Notes under the pieces: model-generated | What the model saw: the letters and a program-made list of their open reading frames with translations, nothing else | The model's database searches: none | What the model was told of the DNA's origin: nothing | Translations under genes and position numbers: made by a program | Assembly (NCBI RefSeq): GCF_000378605.1 | Contig: NZ_KB905155.1 | Location: forward strand, 930,001-994,000 | Direction: 5' to 3' | DNA from: Thioalkalivibrio sp. ALJ21 | Lineage (GTDB): Bacteria; Pseudomonadota; Gammaproteobacteria; Ectothiorhodospirales; Ectothiorhodospiraceae | Length of the DNA stretch: 64,000 nt | In this document: positions 25,112 to 32,040 of the stretch, in pieces | How positions within the stretch are numbered: the stretch's first letter is position 1 | How the letters are laid out: every line of letters starts with the position of its first letter

Positions 25112-28100
25112 GCGCCCACGACTACCGGGAGACCCCAGGCAGCCTAAGCCTGGGGGCCAGCTTCAACCTGCCGCCCAAAGAGGCGGTGGAGTTCTTTCGC
25201 GCGAAGGGACTCAAGACCACGTTTGACTGGCGGGACATGCTCGGCGCCGAGCATGACCATGCGTTCACGGTAGCCAAGATGATGGACGTGGACATGCTAG
25301 GCGACGTGCGCAAGGCCCTGGACGAAGCAATGGCCCGGGGCGGCACCCTTCGCCAGTTTCGGGACGACTTGATCCCCACCCTGCAGGCGCGCGGATGGTG
25401 GGGCCGCAAAGACGTGGTGGACCCGCTAACCGGGGAGCGCGTGAACGCCCTGCTGGGTAGCAGCGGCCGGCTGCAAACGATATTCCGCACCAATCTACAG
25501 AGCGCCTACAGCGTAGGGGCCTGGGAGCGGATCGAAGAGCAGGCGGAAGAGGCCCCTTACCTGATGTATGACGCGGTGGACGACCACCGCACCCGGCCGG
25601 AACACGAAGCCCTGAACGGGACGGTGCTGCCCGTGACCGACCAGTTCTGGCAAACGCACTACCCGCCGAACGGTTGGAACTGCCGCTGCGGGGTTCAGCA
25701 ACTCAGCGAGACCGAGATGGCCGCGCGCGGGTTGAAGCCGAGCCGCCGCCCGAGCCCCGGCACGAAGGAATGGAAGAACCCCCGCACGGGGGAGACCCAC
25801 CGCGTCCCCCGCGACCTTGACCCCGGCTGGGACCACAACCCGGGCCTCGCGCGTTCGCAGAAAGCCCAGGCGCTACTCCAGGAGAAGATCCAGGCCCTAC
25901 CCCCGGACATGCGCCCGGCGCCCGGCAAGACCTTCGACGGGCGCGGCTACGCCGGCGCACAGCCCGCTGGCGCCGTTACCCGAGAGCAGAAGGCCCGCCG
26001 CCTTGAGTCCACGAAGAACGCCGAACACCGGGCCGCACAGAAGCAACTGGACGACATTGCAGGCGGGAACGTACCCGACCCCGGCAAGTGGAAGGCCAAG
26101 GCGCTCGCGCAACTCAAGAAGAACGACGGCTGGAACGCGAGCCCGGCGCCCGAGAAGCTAGGCGCCCTGCTGGCGCGCGCGAAGGCCCTACAGAAAAAGA
26201 ACACGAACCAAGGTTACTTGTCCGGCTACAAGAAGAACATCCTGGCCGGGAAGAGCCCCACCCCCGCGCAGCGCAAGGCCCTCGACAGCTTGCCGGGGAA
26301 CGAACGCAAGGCCTGGCTGGAGAAGCTGGGCACCGCCAAGGCGAACGCCGAGGCCAAGAAGTACCTGGACGGGTTGAGCAGCCCCACCGCCCCGATCATG
26401 GAGAAGGCGGCGCTCAAGAAGCTGACGAACAACGGCACGGCCGCCGGCATGACCGCCAAGGAACTAGCCGACCAGGTGAAAGCCCAGGCCGCCGCGCTGC
26501 AGGCGAAGAGCCAGGCCAAGGCCGCCGTCGCCGGCTACAAGAAGAAAGCGATCAAGGGGGAGACCCCCACCCCGAAACAGTCCGCCGCGTTCAAGGCCCT
26601 GAGCAAGAAGGAACAGGCCGCCGTCCTACAGGAGATCGACGCCGGCAAAGCACAGGCCGCCCAAGCGGCCGCCGCCGCGAAGGCCGCCAAGAAGGACAGC
26701 GACGGCCCCACCGCAGACCTCGACGCCGGCCCGCCGTTGAATACAGCGGACATGGATCAGATCGGAGGCCAGGGGGGCAGCAACCCCGGCGGCATGTACC
26801 GAGACCGGCAAGGGGATCGCTGGTACGTCAAGAACCCCCCGGACCCGGACCAAGCGCGCAACGAAGTCCTCGCCGCCCGCCTCTACGCCCTGGCCGGCGT
26901 GGACGTTCCCGACGTTCGCATGGCGACCCGGGACGGACGCACCGCCGTCGCCTCGAAGGTGCTGGACGGGGTAGAGCGCAACCCGAACGCGCTGCGGGGC
27001 ACGAACAAGCCGGCGGGGGCCCGTGACGGGTTCGCCGTCGACGCATGGCTGGCGAACTGGGACGTTGTAGGCCTTGAGTACGACAACATGATGGTTCGCG
27101 CCGGCAAGGCCATCCGTATCGACACCGGGGGCGCCTTGCTCTACCGAGCCCAGGGGCAGCGCAAGGGCGATGCCTTCGGGGATAGCGTGACCGAATGGAT
27201 CAGCCTGCGAGACCCCAGCACGAACAGCCAGGCCGCAAGCGTATTTGGGGGCATGGATCAAGCCGCCCTGCAGGCATCGGCCCGGCGCGTTCTGGAAGTT
27301 TCAGACGCCGATATTCGCAGCACAGTCATGGCCTACGGGCCAGGCGACACCGCCGCGCGTACCGCCCTGGCGAATCGCCTCATTGCCCGCAAGCGGGACA
27401 TTGCCAAGCGCGCAGACCTCGACATTCCCGGGGGGCCGAAGCCCGCCTCCAGCGCACAGGCCGCAGCCAGCATCAAGAAGGCGCAAAGCGACGCGCAGGG
27501 CTCCGTGGCGGTTGCCGACCAGCGCGTGATCGACGCCGCGAAAGGGATCAGCATGCAGGCCGCACAGGGCGGCACCCTTCGGGCCAAAGACATTCTGCGC
27601 GCCCGGCAGGCCCTGGACGCCATAGACGAGACGCTGGGGGCCGGTACCGCCTACGTGACCCGGGAGACGAAAGACGCCCTGCGCGCGCACTACAAGGCGG
27701 TGCGGCGGCAACTTGAGGACATTATCGATGCCGGCGAAGGGGCCCCGGCCGCCTGGGGCGCGGGGATTCACAAGGCCATCGCCGCAGACCGGATCCAGGT
27801 GGACAACGCCCGCGTGCCACCGGACCTGGCGCCGCGCCCGGGGGACTACGATACCGCCGCCGTTCAGAAGTGGGCCGCCTCCATCGGGTACGGGGCAAAC
27901 CGCCTGCAGCCGCACCAGCGGGATGCCATGCGCAAGCACAACGTACCCGAGGTGGAGATGCAGGCCCTGGCCGCCTACACCGGGGCCGCCTACCGGACCA
28001 TGAACGAAGCGCTGCGGCAACAGCGGCCCATGACCGAGCCGATCCGGCAAGCCGTCGCCGCCGCGACCGAAGCCCTGCGCAAGCTACCGCAGCGCCCGGC

Positions 28101-28599
28101 CGGGGAGTACACCCGAGGGGTCAACTCGAAACAGGTGCCGAACCACCAGGCCTACGTGAGAGCCCACACCACCCCGGGCACGCGGATCGAATGGCAGTCG
28201 TTCAGTTCCTCGTCCTACGGGGGCGGATTCGGCGGCGATATGCGGTTCACCGTTCGCACCCGCCAACCCCATGCCGACGTGGACGGCGTCAGCAGCAACA
28301 TGGGGGAGCGGGAGGTGTTGCTCCCCCCGGGCACCATTGTCGAGGTAAAATCGGCAGAGCAGCGCGGCGCCGTTTGGCATGTTGTAGTCGAGGAAGTTCT
28401 GGACGGAGGCGCGACCCAGCAATTCACGGAGGGGGAGACGATGGAACAGGACGACAACCGAGACGAAGACACCCGCGAAGAGGAAGAGCGCCGCAAGGCA
28501 CGCGAGACCATGCTGGAGCGTTCCAGCGACCAGGCCGGTGCCTTCCGTGTGATCTACAGCCCGAAGGACGACGAAACGAAGGGAGAGGACAGCGAGTGA
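25108..28599 (+). CDS. Polyvalent head protein: Mu gpF-like domain, Lys/Ala-rich repeats, kinase-like domain and R-S-E ADP-ribosyltransferase domain
   Basis: Residues 1-225 are a gpF/minor head morphogenesis domain (MYDAVDDHRTRPEHEALNG, YPPNGWNCRCGVQQL). Residues 280-545 hold Lys/Ala-rich repeats (GYKKNILAGKSPTPAQRKAL and GYKKKAIKGETPTPKQSAAF). Residues ~552-745 look like a HipA/PI4K-type kinase: K575 (YVKN), D652 (NWDVVG), N660 (YDNMMV), D672 (IDTGG). Residues ~990-1095 form a mono-ADP-ribosyltransferase: R1003 (TRGVN), S1033-S1036 (FSSSSY), E1067 and E1069 (EREVLLPPGT). The length is about three times a plain gpF. Mu-type gpF enters the virion, so these domains may be delivered to the host, as T4 Alt is. 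Domain identity is from motifs; targets are unknown. Confidence 0.88.
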   Translation: MSAHDYRETPGSLSLGASFNLPPKEAVEFFRAKGLKTTFDWRDMLGAEHDHAFTVAKMMDVDMLGDVRKALDEAMARGGTLRQFRDDLIPTLQARGWWGRKDVVDPLTGERVNALLGSSGRLQTIFRTNLQSAYSVGAWERIEEQAEEAPYLMYDAVDDHRTRPEHEALNGTVLPVTDQFWQTHYPPNGWNCRCGVQQLSETEMAARGLKPSRRPSPGTKEWKNPRTGETHRVPRDLDPGWDHNPGLARSQKAQALLQEKIQALPPDMRPAPGKTFDGRGYAGAQPAGAVTREQKARRLESTKNAEHRAAQKQLDDIAGGNVPDPGKWKAKALAQLKKNDGWNASPAPEKLGALLARAKALQKKNTNQGYLSGYKKNILAGKSPTPAQRKALDSLPGNERKAWLEKLGTAKANAEAKKYLDGLSSPTAPIMEKAALKKLTNNGTAAGMTAKELADQVKAQAAALQAKSQAKAAVAGYKKKAIKGETPTPKQSAAFKALSKKEQAAVLQEIDAGKAQAAQAAAAAKAAKKDSDGPTADLDAGPPLNTADMDQIGGQGGSNPGGMYRDRQGDRWYVKNPPDPDQARNEVLAARLYALAGVDVPDVRMATRDGRTAVASKVLDGVERNPNALRGTNKPAGARDGFAVDAWLANWDVVGLEYDNMMVRAGKAIRIDTGGALLYRAQGQRKGDAFGDSVTEWISLRDPSTNSQAASVFGGMDQAALQASARRVLEVSDADIRSTVMAYGPGDTAARTALANRLIARKRDIAKRADLDIPGGPKPASSAQAAASIKKAQSDAQGSVAVADQRVIDAAKGISMQAAQGGTLRAKDILRARQALDAIDETLGAGTAYVTRETKDALRAHYKAVRRQLEDIIDAGEGAPAAWGAGIHKAIAADRIQVDNARVPPDLAPRPGDYDTAAVQKWAASIGYGANRLQPHQRDAMRKHNVPEVEMQALAAYTGAAYRTMNEALRQQRPMTEPIRQAVAAATEALRKLPQRPAGEYTRGVNSKQVPNHQAYVRAHTTPGTRIEWQSFSSSSYGGGFGGDMRFTVRTRQPHADVDGVSSNMGEREVLLPPGTIVEVKSAEQRGAVWHVVVEEVLDGGATQQFTEGETMEQDDNRDEDTREEEERRKARETMLERSSDQAGAFRVIYSPKDDETKGEDSE

Positions 28600-28796
28600 C
28601 GCCGCGCGTGTGCCGTTATTGCACAAACGCCACCCGACCCACAGGGGAAGGATGGCGCTGCACGTTGAAGCGAGCCGAGACGCGGCCGGATTGGAACTGC
28701 GCCAACTGGGAGCGGGCCCCCGGCGCAGACGATGACATTACAGGGGCCGCGCCCCGGTTTTCAGCAGGTACAACTCCCATGCCGCAAGCGGCATAG
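28596..28796 (+). CDS. Small Cys-rich protein, possible zinc finger, GTG start
   Basis: The GTG at 28596 overlaps the gpF-like stop by 4 bases, with GGGAGAGG upstream. The 66 residues include CRYCTNATRPTGEGWRC and DWNCANW, giving four to five Cys in a zinc-binding layout. Its 3' end overlaps the leftward HTH gene by 59 bases. Function unknown. Confidence 0.55.
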   Translation: MTPRVCRYCTNATRPTGEGWRCTLKRAETRPDWNCANWERAPGADDDITGAAPRFSAGTTPMPQAA

Positions 28797-28938
28797 ACCG
28801 GTCCCCCGCTTCCCACCGGCGCCAGGTGCGCCCGTCCGTATGCACCAGGGCCGCCGCTTGCGCCTGGGAGTGCCCCACCGCTTCACGCGCCGCTCGGATG
28901 GATTCGGGATCGCACGGGGGGAGAGATGGGGCGGTCAC
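28738..28938 (-). CDS. Small HTH protein, last gene of the leftward cassette
   Basis: The 66-residue product has an XRE-like fold: IRAAREAVGHSQAQAAALVHTDGRTWRRWEAGDRSMPLAAWELYLL, common among phage-encoded small regulators. It overlaps the upstream cassette gene by 4 bases. It could control the cassette or the late genes it opposes. Confidence 0.65.
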   Translation of the reverse strand: MTAPSLPPCDPESIRAAREAVGHSQAQAAALVHTDGRTWRRWEAGDRSMPLAAWELYLLKTGARPL

Positions 28939-29243
28939 GACGCCACCCGCCCGGGCAATTCATCGCCCCGCAGATACGCCACCTCGTCACGAATGAGACC
29001 GCGCGCCACCTGGGCCGCGCGCTTGAGCCCGCCCTGGATTCCTGTGCGCCGCACATGCGCCCCGTTCATTCGCAGGGAGACCGACCATCCCGAGCGGGTA
29101 TAACTACCCCCGGGGTTGCTGGCGATAAAGACCTCGAAGGGAACACCGCACAGTGCGCCCGAGTAGGTACCGGCGCGGGACAGCGGCACGTCGCGGCGAA
29201 GGCCGCTGCGGTTCCAAAGGATACGGGACGTGTAAGCGTTCAT
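28935..29243 (-). CDS. Leftward-cassette protein of unknown function
   Basis: The 102 residues (MNAYTSRILWNRSGLRRDVPLSRAGTYSG) are basic, with no recognised domain. The start is preceded by CCAAGCAAGGGGAAAC, the leader shared with neighbouring genes. A GC hairpin at 29267-29291 separates it from the gene upstream. Confidence 0.6.
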   Translation of the reverse strand: MNAYTSRILWNRSGLRRDVPLSRAGTYSGALCGVPFEVFIASNPGGSYTRSGWSVSLRMNGAHVRRTGIQGGLKRAAQVARGLIRDEVAYLRGDELPGRVAS

Positions 29244-29266
29244 GGTTTCCCCTTGCTTGGTTGCGA

Positions 29267-29291
29267 TAGGGGCCCCTGCAGGGCCCCGGTT
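29267..29291. terminator. GC-rich intergenic hairpin in the leftward cassette
   Basis: The dyad GGGGCCCCTGCAGGGCCCCGG has no U tract. Related hairpins occur at 29559-29578 (GGGCCCCAGCAGGGGCCC) and 30408-30424 (GGGGCCCCGCAGGGCCCC). Each sits just after a cassette gene, so they may attenuate transcription or define mRNA ends. Confidence 0.45.
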
Positions 29292-29296
29292 TCAGG

Positions 29297-29533
29297 TTAC
29301 GGGCAGACGCGGAACTCGCGGCGGTTGCGGCCGGTTTCACCTTCAGCGGCCACCATTTCCACGATGTACCGCTTCGCGGCAGCCAGGCTGCGGGGGCCCG
29401 GCACAAACACCGGTTCGCCTTCGCGAAACCCGGTGATCTCTTGGAACACCCAGGTGCCCCGCTCGGTGTTACGGGGCCAGCGGCCGTGGGCGCGTTCATA
29501 GGCGTGGACGTTGAACTCGACGGTGACAGTCAT
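29297..29533 (-). CDS. Leftward-cassette protein of unknown function
   Basis: The 78 residues (MTVTVEFNVHAYERAHGRWPRNTERGTWVFQEITG) look like a compact alpha/beta protein; no family was recognised. The CAAGCAAGGGGGATCGCC leader precedes the ATG. GC hairpins flank the gene on both sides. Confidence 0.6.
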   Translation of the reverse strand: MTVTVEFNVHAYERAHGRWPRNTERGTWVFQEITGFREGEPVFVPGPRSLAAAKRYIVEMVAAEGETGRNRREFRVCP

Positions 29534-29582
29534 GGCGATCCCCCTTGCTTGCTTGTTGGGCCCCAGCAGGGGCCCGTTTCGA

Positions 29583-29885
29583 TTAGTGGTCGGCGTAGTC
29601 GGCGCCGAGGCCGCCCATCGGGACGTGAGCAGCCAGGGCCGCCGCTTGCTTCGCCTGGGCAGCCTGGGCCTTTTCGCGGCGCTCGTTCTCGTACTTGACG
29701 ACCTCGACCAGCAGGCCGGCGCGCTCGCGGCGCGGCACCTTGAACGTTGCGCCCTTGCGGAACAGGGTCAGGTACTTTTGGTGGAGGGCCATCAGGCCCC
29801 GCGCGTCGTACTTTCCCGGGATCGCCAGGCCGGCGTCGCGAATCAGGTTGCGCTCGGCGCGGATTTGCTCGGCGGTGTAGATCAT
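29583..29885 (-). CDS. Leftward-cassette protein of unknown function, first gene behind promoter at 29940
   Basis: The 100 residues are mostly helical: an N-terminal part (MIYTAEQIRAERNLIRDAGLAIPGKY) and a Lys/Ala-rich helix (YENERREKAQAAQAKQAAALAAH). The CAAGCAAGGGGACAG leader lies before the ATG. No domain assigned. Confidence 0.6.
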   Translation of the reverse strand: MIYTAEQIRAERNLIRDAGLAIPGKYDARGLMALHQKYLTLFRKGATFKVPRRERAGLLVEVVKYENERREKAQAAQAKQAAALAAHVPMGGLGADYADH

Positions 29886-29939
29886 CTGCTGTCCCCTTGC
29901 TTGCTTGTTGGAGCCGCCCTGCGCGACCCCATGACTGAT

Positions 29940-29968
29940 ACATTAAAGGACCGTTGGCCCTATTGCAA
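29940..29968 (-). promoter_or_regulatory. Leftward promoter with conserved 15-bp spacer element, copy 1
   Basis: On the minus strand TTGCAA (29963-29968), a 17-base spacer and TAATGT (29940-29945) make a good sigma70 promoter. The spacer contains AGGGCCAACGGTCCT (29947-29961), identical to the spacer of the promoter at 30764. The 15-mer is an imperfect dyad (AGGGCC-AAC-GGTCCT) and is placed where a repressor or MerR-like activator would bind. Confidence 0.7.
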
Positions 29969-29975
29969 CAGGGTG

Positions 29976-30001
29976 GGGGCAATTATCGAGAATTACCCCC
30001 G
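29976..30001. repeat. Inverted repeat upstream of promoter copy 1
   Basis: GGGGGCAATT and AATTACCCCC form a 10-bp near-perfect dyad around ATCGAG. It lies between the stop of the gene at 30014 and the -35 at 29963. It can be a terminator for the upstream unit or a regulator site. No U tract follows in the leftward direction. Confidence 0.55.
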
Positions 30002-30013
30002 TGGGCGGCGGCC

Positions 30014-30382
30014 CTAGTAGCTCATCTGCCGAGGCCAGGACTTCACCAGATCGGGGAACCTGGCCCGGACTTCCGGCCGGATTTGATCCAGAATCCGGTT
30101 AGCTTGCCCGGCGTACCCCCTGACCCCGATGGTTCCCGAGGCGAGCGCGAAGTACAGTTCCTCCAGTTCGAGAACGTTCCGCACCTCAATTTGCGTTTTC
30201 CATCGCCCCAGGAACTCGCACACAGACGGCATCGCAAAGCCGTCCCCGAATGGGCCCTGCCAATCCCCAGTCCGTTGAGCCCGCTCGATATCGTTCTGCT
30301 TGTCCTCAAAAGCCCCGTATTCGGCCTCGTACAATTCCTCGATGAACACGCGGCTGGCCTTGATCTTCAATGGGTAGCGCAT
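30014..30382 (-). CDS. Leftward-cassette protein of unknown function
   Basis: The 122 residues (MRYPLKIKASRVFIEELYEAEYGAFEDKQNDIERAQ) appear helical and acidic, with no recognised domain. It uses a different leader (CCGAAGGAGGGACGCGCC, strong AGGAGG) from most cassette genes. It is second in the unit starting at 30764. Confidence 0.6.
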   Translation of the reverse strand: MRYPLKIKASRVFIEELYEAEYGAFEDKQNDIERAQRTGDWQGPFGDGFAMPSVCEFLGRWKTQIEVRNVLELEELYFALASGTIGVRGYAGQANRILDQIRPEVRARFPDLVKSWPRQMSY

Positions 30383-30430
30383 GGCGCGTCCCTCCTTCGG
30401 TTGGGAGGGGCCCCGCAGGGCCCCGGATGA

Positions 30431-30706
30431 TTATTCGCCGCGTTCGCGGGCTTCCAGCACGTCGAAGATGGCATGCACGCCGGCCACGGACAGCCAGAAG
30501 ATCCCGTCCTCTTCGTCGTGGAACCCCATGCCCTTCTGTTCCAGGCTAGAGATGAGGCCAGCGACCTGGTGCTTATCCCAGCCCAAGACCTTGCGGAACA
30601 CGGCCGGGTCGCCGTTGGAGTAGTTATCGGAGAGCTGCGTCTCCCGGTCTTCATAGTTCAGGCAGGATTCCAGGGCCTTGATCTCGTTCTCGGTCAGGTT
30701 GGTCAT
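30431..30706 (-). CDS. Small protein with winged-helix-like features, first gene behind promoter at 30764
   Basis: From the ATG at 30706 there are 91 residues. They include FRKVLGWDKHQVAGLISSLEQKGMGFHDEEDGIFWLSVAGVHAIFDVLEA, which reads like a winged helix with a recognition helix and wing. It may be a regulator. The leader has CAAGCAAAAGGGGAAACC. The frame stays open upstream, but this ATG fits the leader. Confidence 0.6.
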   Translation of the reverse strand: MTNLTENEIKALESCLNYEDRETQLSDNYSNGDPAVFRKVLGWDKHQVAGLISSLEQKGMGFHDEEDGIFWLSVAGVHAIFDVLEARERGE

Positions 30707-30763
30707 TGCGGTTTCCCCTTTTGCTTGCTTGCCGGGGCCGCCCCTTGCGACCCCATGAGTCAT

Positions 30764-30792
30764 ACTATATAGGACCGTTGGCCCTCGTACAA
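30764..30792 (-). promoter_or_regulatory. Leftward promoter with conserved 15-bp spacer element, copy 2
   Basis: On the minus strand TTGTAC (30787-30792), 17 bases and TATAGT (30764-30769) match sigma70 well. The spacer holds the same AGGGCCAACGGTCCT (30771-30785) as copy 1. Downstream both promoters also share TCATGGGGTCGC and the CAAGCAAGCAA leader, so the whole control region was duplicated. Confidence 0.75.
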
Positions 30793-30813
30793 GGGGGATC
30801 GAGCGGTTTTCGA

Positions 30814-30842
30814 TAAAGAAAAAGCCGGGCACCAGGCCCGGC
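30814..30842 (-). terminator. Rho-independent terminator for the 31878-30865 unit
   Basis: Reading leftward, GCCGGGC-CTGGT-GCCCGGC is followed by TTTTTCTTT. It lies 23 bases after the stop of the gene at 30865 and just before promoter copy 2, separating the two units. Confidence 0.85.
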
Positions 30843-30864
30843 CGTTGCAGGGGGACGCCCGGCG

Positions 30865-31239
30865 CTAGGGCTCCGCCGGTTCTTCCAGCCAGTAAGGCGG
30901 CTCGAAGCGCCGCTCGGATTCCTGGCAGTTCAGGCCCGATTGCCAGGCCCGGTAGTACCAGGAGTGGCGCAAGTCTTCATCGGGCCGCACCTGGTTCTTG
31001 AAATTGTCGTACTCCATACCGGCCGCCTGGTCCGACAGGATCGCGCCCACCACGGAGCGCTGCACGACCGCGCGGAACCGGTAATCCGCGTCCGGGGTTT
31101 CAGTAACACCCCCGGCCTCTTCACAACCAGCCAGGAACCGCTCGAGATCGCCGCGCAGGCGAGCCCGCACCAGTAGCGAATCTTCATGGTCGCGGTGCGC
31201 CACGATGGACACCGCGCAATCGGGAAGGAAAACCCACAT
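30865..31239 (-). CDS. Conserved small protein of unknown function (MW-F...RDHED...YDNFK type)
   Basis: From the ATG at 31239 the protein has 124 residues. The pattern MWVFLPDCAVSIVAHRDHEDSLLVRARLRGDLERFL...YDNFKNQV...YYRAWQ resembles a widespread uncharacterised family found on plasmids and phages. The first 21 residues of the longer open frame are not needed. A terminator follows. Function unknown. Confidence 0.65.
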   Translation of the reverse strand: MWVFLPDCAVSIVAHRDHEDSLLVRARLRGDLERFLAGCEEAGGVTETPDADYRFRAVVQRSVVGAILSDQAAGMEYDNFKNQVRPDEDLRHSWYYRAWQSGLNCQESERRFEPPYWLEEPAEP

Positions 31240-31305
31240 AGACACCTCCAGGGAAAGGGGCCGCAGCCCCGGAAAGAGAGCCCCAGCCGAAGCCGGGGCC
31301 AAGGT

Positions 31306-31878
31306 TCAGGCGACGGCCGCGACTTCCGGCACATCGATCCCAGCCGCGACAGCCCAGGCCCGCGCCTTCGCGGCAAAGCCGGCCCGGTTCGGGTTCTCCG
31401 GCCCGTAGCGTTCAGCCCGAGCCGCCGCCGCCGCCGCACAGGCCCCGGCGTTCTCGCGGGTAGCCAGCCGGTAGACGGTCCCGAAATACGGCGCGTATTC
31501 GCACTCGCACACCGGGTGCCCCAGCGACACCAGCCAATCGACCAGCGGCAGGGGTTCTTGTGACAGCCAGACCCCCTCGGTGCGCCCGCGCGGGGCGATA
31601 ACGACCTGAGCCGGGCCCGCCCCGGTTTTGACGCTGTAGAGGTACTCGGCGCCCCAGGTATCGTAGGAGCCCGGATGCGGCTCGGCGTCCAGGTTCCCCC
31701 GGACGAAGGCGAACCCCAGGCCGCCGCGCGCATCGCGAACCTCGTCCAGCCCATCGCGGGCCGGCTGGGTCAGTTCGTGGATCATGTTGAACAGGCGAAC
31801 GGCCGCGCCTTCCGGGTACCCATCCCAGTGGGTATAGAAGTACTGGCCGTCGATGTTGTAGATAGCGGACGTGGACAT
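31306..31878 (-). CDS. Phage protein with YTHWDGYPEG motif, first gene of the leftward cassette
   Basis: The 190-residue product begins MSTSAIYNIDGQYFYTHWDGYPEGAAVRLFNMI. The HWDGYP core marks a common phage/plasmid family with unknown function. The Ala-rich C-terminus may be helical. It is the promoter-proximal gene of the cassette; a CI-type half-site covers the promoter, so expression is probably silenced in the lysogen. Confidence 0.65.
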   Translation of the reverse strand: MSTSAIYNIDGQYFYTHWDGYPEGAAVRLFNMIHELTQPARDGLDEVRDARGGLGFAFVRGNLDAEPHPGSYDTWGAEYLYSVKTGAGPAQVVIAPRGRTEGVWLSQEPLPLVDWLVSLGHPVCECEYAPYFGTVYRLATRENAGACAAAAAARAERYGPENPNRAGFAAKARAWAVAAGIDVPEVAAVA

Positions 31879-31913
31879 AGCAGACTCCCCTCTGCGGTTG
31901 ATTGTCAGCCCCT

Positions 31914-31941
31914 ACTGTACACTTCCGGCCGCTAATGTAAA
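31914..31941 (-). promoter_or_regulatory. Leftward promoter of the cassette with CI-type half-site
   Basis: Minus-strand TTTACA (31936-31941) and TACAGT (31914-31919) are 16 bases apart. The -10 is embedded in ACTGTAC (31914-31920), which matches six of seven bases of the operator half GCTGTAC found at the cI-cro switch. The opposing half is poor. Confidence 0.5.
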
Positions 31942-31969
31942 GCCCCGGCGTACACGCGAGCGCGCCCGG

Positions 31970-32014
31970 GGAAACGGTCCCCCCTGATCTTCCCCCGTAG
32001 CACCCCCGGACAAT
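31970..32014 (+). promoter_or_regulatory. Late promoter candidate 2 (Mor-dependent type)
   Basis: GGAAACGGTCCCCCCTGATC is repeated exactly from 19168. After 18 bases comes GGACAAT (32008-32014), followed by GGCG and AAACCCACA as in copy 1. It precedes the protease-capsid-tail genes, which cannot be reached from late promoter 1 without crossing the opposing cassette. Confidence 0.65.
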
Positions 32015-32040
32015 GGCGCAAACCCACAAAGGGCCAGCCC

